Assembly (NCBI RefSeq): GCF_905404315.1
Contig: NC_066282.1
Location: 6,534,501 to 6,598,500, forward strand
Direction: 5' to 3'
DNA: 64,000 bases
From: Leptidea sinapis
Lineage: Eukaryota > Arthropoda > Insecta > Lepidoptera > Pieridae
The notes under the pieces were generated by a model, which had not been told where the DNA came from, ran no database searches, and worked only from the letters and a program-made list of their open reading frames with translations. Position 1 is the stretch's first letter. Each line of letters begins with the position of its first letter. Below are positions 34,540 through 44,244 of this stretch, piece by piece. The position numbers and the translations under genes are program-made.

Positions 34540-34832
34540 GTGGGAGGCTCCTTTGCTCCGGATGTTGGCTAGATTATGGATACCACAACGGTGCCTATTT
34601 CTGCCGTGAAGCAGTAATGTGTAAGCATTTCTGTGTTTTAATCTGAAGGGCGCGGTAGCTAGTGAAATTACTGGGCAAATGAGACTTGACATCTCATTTC
34701 TCAAGGTGACATATTGCCGCTCAGAATTTTTGTGTTTTTCAAGAATCCTAAGCAGCACTGCAATGGACAGGGCGTATCAATTACTACCAGATGAAGGTCC
34801 TGCTCGTCTTGTCCCTAATTGGCATGAAAAAA
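34540..34832 (+). repeat. GTGGGAGGC-type SINE-like repeat
   Basis: Runs from gtgggaggctcctttgctcc to an A run after ggcatg. A short deletion removes part of the agcgcaattgtag segment at about 34708. It is followed 35 bp later by the 3' end of a minus-strand LINE. Confidence 0.75.
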
Positions 34833-34861
34833 CACATACCATTGTTATCTTAATAGTGTTT

Positions 34862-36515
34862 CTTTTTTTTATGGAAAAGGAGGACAAACGCTCGTACGAG
34901 TCACCTGGTTTTAAGTGATCACCACCACCCACATTCTCTTGCAACACCAGAGGAATCACAGGAGCGTTGCCGGCCATTTAAGGAAGGTGTACGCGCTTTT
35001 TTTGAAGGTAACCATGTCGTATCGTCCCGGAAACACCGCACAAGGAAGTTCATTCCACAGCTTTGTAGTACGTGGAAGAAAGCTCCTTGAAAACCGCACT
35101 GTGGAGGACTGCCACACATCCAGATGGTGGGGATGATATCCTAACTTGTGGCGTGTCGTGCGATGGTGGAATTTGGCGGCTGGAATTAGGTGAAACAGCT
35201 CTTCGGAACACTCCCCATGATAAATGCGGTAGAGGACGCACAATGAAGCGATGTCTCTACGCAACGCCAAGTGATCCAGCCGTTCACAGAGCACTGGGTC
35301 CCCTACAATTCAAGCTGCTCTGCGTTTCTCGCGGTCAAATTGATCAAGCTGAGGTGCGCCAATGTGGGCCGGCTTGAAGTATTGCCGTGCTCTATTTATC
35401 ACGCCCAGTTTCTTCGAGGCCAATTTTGCTTTGCTCTCCAGATGGCCGTGGAATTGACAATCACTCGAGATGTCGAGACCCAGAATTCCGATACTAGGCG
35501 AAGCTGTAAGGGAAGTGTTGTCGCAGAGCAGTGATATGACAAATGATGGGAATTTTTCGAGAAGCGCCTTGTGCCATACACGATCAAAGGCCTTCGCTAT
35601 AGCCAGGCTAACTGCTAGGCCTTCCCCCTTGCTTTCGATAGCCGCCGCCCATCTATGTGTTAGGTATACCAGCAGATCACCTGCCGATCGAACATGGCAA
35701 AAGCCGTACTGCCGTTGATCAACTGGTGATCCTCTAGGTATACCAAGAGCTGGCGGTTAATTATGCTCTCCATGATTTTGGAGAGCAGGGAGGTAATAGC
35801 TATAGGCCTGTAGTTTGCCGGATCCGAACTGTCTCCTTTTTTTTTGAATCGGATGGACAAGGGCTGACTTCCATGAGTCAGGGACTACGCCTTTTGCATA
35901 TGAGTGCCGGAATAAACGCGCTAGCACCGGCGTCACTTCACACGGGGCACACGTTAGATCATAAATCCTTTATGTTCCTAAAAAACATGTTATAATGAGT
36001 GTAAATAGTTTTAAGGTATCAATGTTATCGACCATTTCTGGCATGCAAAATTATTATTAAATATTAATTCATTACAAAATTTAACTTATTATTATAATTG
36101 ATTTAACATTAATAAACACTTTATTTTAAGCACTTAGATCAATTAAAATTATAATTATTATTTTGATGTCATTACTTAAAGACTAGAATTAATATTTTTT
36201 TAAGTCAATTTAATTTAATCTAATGTGTAAGCATTTCATTTATGGAATAAAATCATTTATCTATAAACCATGTAAAAAGATCCTTCTTAAATCGTTGGAA
36301 CGGTAATACACGTAAGCTTGGAGGGAGTTTACTAAATATTTTTACATACATGACATAGTTACATTATCCGAAATGCCATCCGGCCCGCTCGTTTTCCTGA
36401 CGTCCTACGAAAACAGAGCTCGCCTAACAGTTTTTTGTCTGAACTGTACTTCAGGCATAGAGCTCTGACACCGCGGGATGGTCGGCGGTGTTTTTCCTTT
36501 GTCGTCAAGAATCAG
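34862..36515 (-). pseudogene. Main LINE family, rearranged copy with deletions and an insertion
   Basis: The minus strand carries the C-terminal region at 34956-35294 and the RT start at 35640-35860 (SDPANYRPIAITSLLSK, ESIINRQLLVYLED). The catalytic RT segment (including YADD) is absent: at about 35535-35545 the sequence jumps from just before the 'VSPLFENTSL' region to the 'KLPSFGLPES' region, at a shared caaatg. A smaller ~70-bp deletion lies near 35355. At about 35955 about 415 bp of foreign AT-rich DNA interrupts the LINE, which resumes at about 36370 (gaaatgccatccggcccgct) and ends at about 36515. Confidence 0.8.
35956..36369. mobile_element. AT-rich insertion inside LINE (unclassified)
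   Basis: The LINE is interrupted here. About 15 bp of LINE (ctaagcacgattggag) is missing at the junction. No terminal repeats, tRNA-like boxes or ORF are seen. It could be a non-autonomous element or filler DNA. Confidence 0.4.
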
Positions 36516-38035
36516 GATTCTAGACCTAGCAACGTAAACTTCAATCCACATTATTGTTATTTGTGCAAGATTAGCAACAATAATTTTATTTTCATCTCAT
36601 TTCATAAAATAATGTTTCTGACTAATTACTTCTTGTAATAATTTATTTTTAAGACATATGTGGTACAAGCCTTACGTTTACCACACTTGTTATTCGCATG
36701 TGATTCATTTCGAGTAAAACGATTCTAAATCCGTTGTACTCGCAAGCCCGCCTTGACTTAACGAACCGTGAGCTCACTGATTTTGGCACGTACTTGTTTT
36801 AATAAGATTTATATGACACGATCTGGTTAAAATAATAGTATTTATTAATGTCTGTAATTTTTTTTATATTTTACTCATAATTTATTTCTAAAAGAATGGG
36901 GATGGAGAAACTACCTAAAGGGTAGTTTCTCCTTTCTGATTATAAATTTATTATGGTAGCAAAATTTATAACAACAAGGAAAAATCCCCTGAGTTTCTTC
37001 TGAAGAATAATTTTTCTAACGAGTGGTAGTTTTGACCAGCTTAACGAAACTCTCAAAAAAGCGATTTACTCGATTGTATGAAACGTGCAGTCGTTGACAG
37101 ATTGACAGATGAAGGCTAAAATCTTCTTAAAAAAGGAAAAAGGAGATAGTGAAAATCAACTACATTTAAGCAACTGTTCGCTTTCAAACTTAGCAGGATT
37201 GTACTTTGTCGCCAATCGCCATACTGTAATTACTACTATTTGAAAATTATGTCAATTGACTGCACGTTTCATACTAAGCTAAATTTCAATTCTAAGCTAG
37301 GCAGTCCTGCCTCTTATTACGTACCAAAAAGTATTTACATCCTCTTTGGTTTTGATGTTCAATAAGATATTTAAAATTCTACCTTGATAAAGAAATACCA
37401 TTGAATAGCCTTATCGCTACCACTGACTTTGAATACAGAACATTTAAAATAAAAACGATTTATGTTACAATACCGTTAATCCTATTATTTATGTTCGGTT
37501 GTTTGTGTTTGGTTTGCGTATATTATCATCAGTCATTAGTGTCAGTCCGGTGATAAATGAATAACATTAATCCATGCGTCTGTCAGAATATACAATCCAG
37601 GTCTATCCAGGTATATTTTAACCATTAGTTCAGTTATATAGTCCGTTCTCATTTATTTTGCCTCTCGCTATAAAGTTGGCTTTCCTAAATATATTATTTG
37701 CTTTCATACAATACTTGCTTACTATCAAATACTAAATATTAAATAAAACAAAAATATATTATACAAATCATAATCTTAAGGCACGTCTTGATGTCATTGT
37801 CTTGTTTGTATTCTCACTGTTTATTAGACTTAAATCTAATAAAAAAGGGGCTAATATATGAAATTGCCGTTTTATTGTAATAGGTACTTTGAATTTACAT
37901 AGAATCTTTATGGATTGAGTTTTTCTTCATGAGAGATTTTTAATTGAAACTTTTCTCACATGGTACCTATGTAGTTCTTCTTTTAAAAAATGTGCAATAT
38001 TCGATTATCAACTTTAAGTTGTTTTTTTTTATTCA
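36516..38035. other. AT-rich intergenic DNA with a small hairpin
   Basis: No coding or repeat families recognised. A perfect 12-bp inverted repeat with a 5-nt spacer lies at 36904-36932. Confidence 0.4.
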
Positions 38036-38039
38036 GCTT

Positions 38040-39065
38040 AGACAAGAAAATGGATACTTCGAAAACTCGAGTTATTTTTTAATACGAGTTCCGGCACGAA
38101 ACTAACGCGGCATTTCTGCAGCTCGTAATATCAATGTTGCGTTTGGAGACGGGACTGCTAATGAACGCACCATGTGATTTTGGTTTAAACGCTTTCGTGA
38201 TGAAACTTTGATTTGAAGAACGAACCACGTGGAAGACACACAGGTGAATAACAACTAATTGAAAGAGATTGCCGACCCGAGCCAAACTACCCAGGAATTA
38301 GCGGCGTGGTTTAACATTTGACTCATTTGCGTCAAATTAATTAAATAGAAAAATATGAATAATGGGTGCCTCATGTTTTGGCTGATCTGAAACGCGTTTT
38401 GAAACTTGTGTTATATAGTTGAATCGATACAAAAATAAAGTAATAGGAATTGGATCAAATTGTGACATGCAATGAAAAGTGGATTCTTTACGATATCTAT
38501 AAGCAAAAAATGCTTTGTCTGCACCAGGTCAGCCGACGGAACAGTGTCCACAATTGCTTTACCAATAGAAAGGTAATGGTAACTGTTTGGTAGTGTCAGC
38601 ATGGTGTTATTCGCTATAGCTTTCTCCGATCTGGTCAAGCAATAACGGCAGATGTCTACTGTGCCGGACTGCGAACAATGATAGCATAACTAGCAAAAAA
38701 ACAGCCGCGACTCATGAATAGATCTTGACGATTATTGCTCCATGATAACGCGGCACCTCATACAGCACGAGAAACCTTTTTTACTTTACAGTAACTGCAA
38801 TTAGAAACCATTCGTCACCCTCCGTATTCGCCAGACCTTGCTCCAACGGACTACAATTTTTTTCGTGATTTTGATAATTTTCTACGTGATAAAAAGTTTT
38901 CATCTCAGGAGGCAGTAGATAGTGCTTTCACACAGTTTGCCGAATGTAAATCACCACAGTTCTATCGGAAATGTCAAAAATGACCAACCTTTAAAAATTA
39001 AATTAAAAAAAAAAAACTTATTTTAATTTTTCTGTACAAATGGGCAATTTCATACTTAAACCTAA
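38040..39065 (+). pseudogene. mariner transposase of a second type, heavily decayed
   Basis: Scattered frames give an N-terminus from ATG 38050 (MDTSKTRVIF), then INVAFGDGTANERT, FKRFRDET and IADPSQTTQELAAWFN. Downstream are the catalytic segments LLHDNAAPHTARETFFTLQ and ETIRHPPYSPDLAPTDYNFF (about 38740-38865), then DNFLRDKKFSSQEAVDSAF. The last two Asp are in D,D34D arrangement. Multiple stops and frameshifts occur and the middle region is eroded. It differs from the 32943-34215 mariner, so two lineages are represented. Confidence 0.8.
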
Positions 39066-39599
39066 CCTAATATGTTGGCATTTTAATACATGATAAAACA
39101 AAACATGGCTTTGTTTGTATCCTAGAATGACAATTTGAACCATTATTTGTTGATTGGGCACGTTATGTGCTATCCTGCTAATGTGAAGCCGCAAGCAATG
39201 CTAGGCTGCCACTATAATCTCCAATAGCACTAATATGAATATCAAAATAGAAGTTCAATTTCCAGAAACACTCGAAGCTTCGCCTGGCTGCTATGCTTGT
39301 GCTTTTTTATGGTTACTGCGTAACATATTGTGCGGAATTGTAAGGAATCAAATACATTCGAAATATCCCCTATTCAAGTTGACTTTCAATCGAATGACGT
39401 TATCTATGTTAATAACTATTCCAACTTCGAATTTCAAACCATTAAACTGGTCGTAGATTAAAAAACTTAATAATATGTTTATATCAAGAATATAATTGAA
39501 ACTGAAGTTTTCCAAATGGCAGTATCGAAAAATAATTCATTCTTTTCTTAGATTCCTACTTTTGTAATATACAAATGGAAAACAATTTTAAAAATATTA
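39066..39599. other. AT-rich intergenic DNA
   Basis: Nothing recognised; the frame 39235-39456 has no motif. Confidence 0.3.
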
Positions 39600-39619
39600 T
39601 TAAGTAATAGTAGTAAACA

Positions 39620-39785
39620 AATTAAGACAACGAGGGAGGCTTGCATCTACTCCCACCTTAAAGGCCGGCAACACATCTCTTGACACCTGATGTTGCAGAT
39701 GTCTATGCGGTTGCGTGACCACTTGCCACGCCGTGAGCCTCTTGCCAATTTGAGTTAACTTCAACAACACCACATTTAACACCGT
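39620..39785 (+). repeat. Possible LINE 3' tail relic
   Basis: Contains aaaggccggcaacacatctc and gtgaccacttgccac, which resemble the 3' ends of insect LINEs, including the ggccggcaac element of the main family. Too diverged to place with confidence. Confidence 0.35.
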
Positions 39786-39872
39786 TTAAATATCTTATCA
39801 CTTTCTCTCTCTCTCTTTTCGATATTAGTTCAGGATAGTACAAAATAGGACAAATTTATAGGTAATATCTAG

Positions 39873-40123
39873 CAGCCTAAAGACATGGTCGGATTTGGTG
39901 CGGCTGGACCATCGGACGGTCCGGTGAGCGTGGGTGGGCGCCTCGCACCTATGTACTCTGCTACTGTACTATGCCTTCGTACTCTTCCGAGCCGTACCCA
40001 GCCCGGATGGTTAAAAGAAAAATTGTGTGCAATAGACGATGCGACATACCATCGAATATGATCCTCTACCGGACCGTGTCCAATGGTTCGGCCGTACCAA
40101 ATCCAATCATGTGTTTATGGCTT
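39873..40123. mobile_element. hAT-like MITE with long terminal inverted repeats
   Basis: A 251-bp GC-richer element. The left end cagcctaaagacatggtcgg continues gatttggtgcggctggacc. This is mirrored by the right end read in reverse (aagccataaacacatgattg, then gatttggtacggccgaacc). Eight-bp flanks atatctag (39865-39872) and aaaactag (40124-40131) agree at 6 positions, as expected for a decayed hAT-type duplication. No ORF. The hAT assignment rests on the 8-bp flank and CAG start only. Confidence 0.6.
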
Positions 40124-40499
40124 AAAACTAGTTATGCTCGACCCTCACGTTAACGAAGCACCAATACTTAAAAAAAAAGGTAAGTCTCGGTTTTGTTTTG
40201 CTGGCAGGTTTGCCTAATATAACATAGTAATAATAGTTCTTACCAGCCACGTATGAATATTCATTCATTTTAAAACCATTTTCTTATTCTCTTCTCAAAA
40301 CCAATATATATTATAAAAATCTTTCGAAATCTCGGTATATTCAAAATAACAATTTTACGAATATCTTTTCGAACTCATCATACCACTTTCTGGTAAAGCA
40401 GTTAAAGGAATGTCAGCTGGCATGAAGATTGCCAGTAGAGCCAACATCCGGTCATACATGAAGTCACTTGTGACGTCACGAATATTACATGCTTCATAA

Positions 40500-41190
40500 T
40501 ATCGTGTATCTTTCATATTATAACTTCACCACTCGTGGCAGAGCGGTCGTGGTCATCACGAAGTAACATCTCTTGGAGCAGTTGTGATTCGCCCCACGAG
40601 CATTCATCACTTTTCCCTGCTGGCCGACTGTCGGGTACACTCGAACAATGGACCGCCCACAGCAGACTTAATTTGGTCGGTCCATCGCATGGACGACCTT
40701 CCTCGCCCTCTGATAACCTCCACTTTGCCCTGCACGACAAGGCCATCAATGGACTAACTCTCGCGCCAGGAGATGTGTCTGAAGAGCTTAGGAATGCAAC
40801 TCTGTACTAACACCGAAAAGCGTTGTTTTATGCCAAGTTCTTAGAGAATGGAGACTTTGTTGCGAAACTTGGTCCACGAAACTTCCAGAATCCTCCTCCA
40901 GCACCACATCTGCGGAGTATCAATATTCTTTTTCTTGAGTTGTCGCAAAGTCCACGTCATACAAAAATATGGGAAAAACAAGTGTTTTGACGAGCCGGAT
41001 TTTCGTAGCTTTTGTTATGTTTCTGTTCTTCCATATTTTTATCAATTCATCCACAGCAGTTCTTGCTACCGCCATACAGCGCCGTACTTTATCTACGCAC
41101 CCTCCATAACTTATATAACTTGATAGACTCAGTATTTTAGTCACTGTCCCCCCCGTCTTCTGACAAGTGGCAGTGGTATAGTAAATCAAT
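40500..41190 (-). pseudogene. RTE-like LINE C-terminal region
   Basis: The minus frame at 40920-41189 reads SLSSYISYGGCVDKVRRCMA, VDELIKIWKNRNITKATKIR and LVKTLVFPIFLYDVDFATT. This is the conserved region after the RT core in RTE-type ORFs. Further on, other frames give RWTDQIKSAVGGPLFECTR and a conserved ITTAPRDVT end near 40560. Frameshifts and stops make it dead. The catalytic core is missing. Confidence 0.75.
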
Positions 41191-42620
41191 TACCACTAGC
41201 TTTCAAATTCAAAGTAACTGTTTTGGGAAGTGTTCATTCAAATGCCGTGATGTGATGCAACCTGATTGGAGACTCAAAGCACTACTGATGCAATAACGCA
41301 ACCAGGGGATACGAAACATGGAAATTTGTTCTTAACGAAGGAAAATATAATATACGTAATGTATCCAAAAGCGTTTTTGTATATGAATAAGCTATGGTAC
41401 ATCAGTCTATGCTACTTCAGAATCACGTATAAATAACCACAGTGGTAATGTTGTTACATTGTTTGATGAGCGATTGAGATTTTAAGAGAGACATGCCTTT
41501 AACATGTTAGTTTCCTTTAACAGGCATAGATGGAGTTTTAATAAAGTGTACCTGAGCGCAAATTATTAAACGATAGTGAATAAATACATGGATATGTTAT
41601 ATTTTTTTATATTTTTCCCATTTGATAAGAAGATTCCATTAAAAAAAATCTAAATATTATAATTAAAATATTGTTCCATATTTGCCAATATTGTTAATAA
41701 TATAATCTAGTTACTTGTATTTATTTATACATAGCTAGAACTTGGAAGGGACTAGCAGTTTCAATTATATAAGCTACGTTTTTCTAATCTAAATTGCTAT
41801 GCAATATTATAAACATAACCTTAATTATGATACTTATCGAGGGAACATGTCGCTTCCCACTGCAAGTGCCCTTCATCTAGTAGGTACGTTCGACTTAGCG
41901 AGCACCCTTGAAGGCCAAAGAAAATGTGGCTCAAGTAGGTACCTAAATTCTTTAACAAAATTTGTCCCAGAACAATAAATGTAAAGTATAGCCATAGAAA
42001 CAACTTCAATCTTTCTTTTTTATAATAAATTTCAGCTCATGAGAGCATATCGATTGCAGACATAAAAATTTCCTTCCTGTATAATTATAATTAAGGCTTT
42101 GGTTATGGAGTATGTGTAAAGAATATTTAAAGATTTAAAAAGGTCATAAATAAAACTTAAATAAACACTTGGTAAATACTAAACAAACGGTCATCATGTT
42201 TTGAATAAAATCCAAACTACATTATCACGTTTATGTACCTATAGGTATATAATTAATCAACATTACATTTTTTTAATGTGCGTATTAAATTTTAAATAAC
42301 AAGAGCCCCTTTTGGTTGCTAAAAGAATCTTGTAGGTGCCATTTGATTTTTAAAATCCTAGTTCCTTAATCAATCTATTAACTTAAACTGATGATGAATA
42401 GGTTGATAGGTAATAGACGTTATTACACCAAGAAGACCCATATTTCCGTATAATTCTCACATATCTCAATATGCTACTTAATTAAAGGTCTATCTTTATA
42501 TAATTTTAGTTATTCCGGCGAAGTTTCCAAATTACCACTTCAAAAAATGCTCAAAAGTCACATCATCGATCACAAGGGAATTGAACTTTTGTACAAGATA
42601 AACAAGTAGTTTTACAATTT
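41191..42620. other. AT-rich DNA downstream of the GMC gene
   Basis: No gene or recognised repeat. The 3' untranslated region of the GMC gene should end near 42600-42620. Confidence 0.4.
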
Positions 42621-42625
42621 AAATG

Positions 42626-42631
42626 TTTATT
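42626..42631 (-). promoter_or_regulatory. Candidate polyadenylation signal of the GMC gene
   Basis: AATAAA on the minus strand, about 57 nt past the stop codon at 42688. In such AT-rich DNA the motif alone is weak evidence; its position is right. Confidence 0.45.
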
Positions 42632-42687
42632 TATATTTTTTTTTTAAATAAAACTGTAGGATTCAAAGGAGAGATTCAACACAAAAT

Positions 42688-44244
42688 TTAATTCTTATAT
42701 TTAAGGTGATCTTTAATGATAAAATCAGAGCCTCTTTCAGCAATCATTATAGTCGGTCCATTTGTGTTACAGCTTGTGATATTTGGCATAATGCTTGCAT
42801 CAATTATTCTTAAATTGTTTATTTGTTGCACTCGAAGTCGTTGATCAACTACAAACTTCTTAGGGTCGGGGCCCATACTTGATGTTCCAACAGGGTGATA
42901 AATTGTAGTGACTGTATTATTTGCTATACATTTCCAATAATTTGCACTATCCAATTTAAATTTATCACAATCAGGCCATTTCAATCTCGGAAGAAACGCG
43001 TTATTAGACTTGAAATAGTCCGTTTTTATTATTTTGGTTAATATTTTAATACCTTGTGTAATTAATTTCAAATCTCGCGCTTCTCCAAAATAATTTGCAT
43101 CTATTATAGGATAATCATACGGATTTGAAGAATTTAATGTGATTGATCCGCGGGAGTAAGGATGCAGTAAAACGACTTCAAATACATAAGTTGAACGATT
43201 TTGAGCCTGTTGTATTAATGACTTCATCATAACATCTTTATAGCTTAAAAAGCTGAGTCGCAATGGATTATTTACTATAGAAAGTACGTTTTGAAATTCC
43301 GGGTAAGAGAGATGTTTATTATGTGAATAAAAAGCACCTATATCTGTTACGCTTGACTGGGCTAGGTACCCAGTACGGTTGTATAAATATTTAATAACGT
43401 CAAAATTTGTGTCCCTTTCTGATGTGGCAGGTGGTAGGTCCAGCATTATAGGGATCCCAACCGCCGCATGGTCCTGTAAGTTTTGACCGACTGCCGGCAG
43501 GTCGACTTTACATTTAATATTTTTAGACTCTAAATGTTTTTTGTCACCCACACCTGAAAGCATTAGCAAATGGGGTGTATTAATTGAACCCGCGCTCAAA
43601 ATAACTTCTAATTTAGCATTAAAAGTCATATTTTTTCCATCAATATTAACTGCCACACCATTAGCTTTCATATCATTAATTAATATCTTCGTCACGTATG
43701 ATTGACTTATCAATTTGAAATTTTTTCTTGATATTATTGGCTCTACGTACATGGCGTATGTAGTTTTTCTGTTGCCATCTGCAGCTGTCACTGTACTTCT
43801 ACTCGATCCACTTAAATTTGCAGTATTTATGTCTTCTTTATTTTCTATTCCTATTTCTTGAAATGACTCAAGTACTTTGTCAATAATGTGGTCGTATGTA
43901 AAATTTACTGTATTTATGACTTGAAGACCATCAAGACCATAGAAATTTTTTATTTCATTATTATTTAGTAATTTTTGACTTTGTAAGCTCTCTGCTTTCT
44001 TGAAAAATTTTTTAATGTTTTGTTCGCTCCATTCATTATTACCGAGTTCTTCCCAAGACTTATAGTCATGTGCTGCTCCTTTGTAGTAGAACATCATATT
44101 TAGTTGGTGACTACCACCAAGCATTTTTCCACGAGGCCAGTACGTATTTCCATTAATCAGTGCTTGACTTGTTCGACCATTGTTAACAGTTGAATACTGC
44201 CAGTCATATTTCGTCTTATAAATTGAGGTGACCAAATTTGGAAT
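42688..44244 (-). CDS. GMC oxidoreductase exon 4 (terminal)
   Basis: Acceptor tttcag precedes IPNLVTSIYKTKYDWQYS (phase 0, residue 113 onward). This large exon carries the rest of the FAD domain, the substrate domain and the C-terminal catalytic residues, to stop TAA at 42690-42688. The upstream in-frame ATG at 44253 lies in the intron and is not a real start. Confidence 0.92.
   Translation of the reverse strand: MPNLVTSIYKTKYDWQYSTVNNGRTSQALINGNTYWPRGKMLGGSHQLNMMFYYKGAAHDYKSWEELGNNEWSEQNIKKFFKKAESLQSQKLLNNNEIKNFYGLDGLQVINTVNFTYDHIIDKVLESFQEIGIENKEDINTANLSGSSRSTVTAADGNRKTTYAMYVEPIISRKNFKLISQSYVTKILINDMKANGVAVNIDGKNMTFNAKLEVILSAGSINTPHLLMLSGVGDKKHLESKNIKCKVDLPAVGQNLQDHAAVGIPIMLDLPPATSERDTNFDVIKYLYNRTGYLAQSSVTDIGAFYSHNKHLSYPEFQNVLSIVNNPLRLSFLSYKDVMMKSLIQQAQNRSTYVFEVVLLHPYSRGSITLNSSNPYDYPIIDANYFGEARDLKLITQGIKILTKIIKTDYFKSNNAFLPRLKWPDCDKFKLDSANYWKCIANNTVTTIYHPVGTSSMGPDPKKFVVDQRLRVQQINNLRIIDASIMPNITSCNTNGPTIMIAERGSDFIIKDHLKYKN

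Noticed and set aside
34317..34646. 109-residue frame with a Cys cluster
   Set aside because: Runs into a SINE-like repeat, has no recognised domain, and lacks splice or start support.
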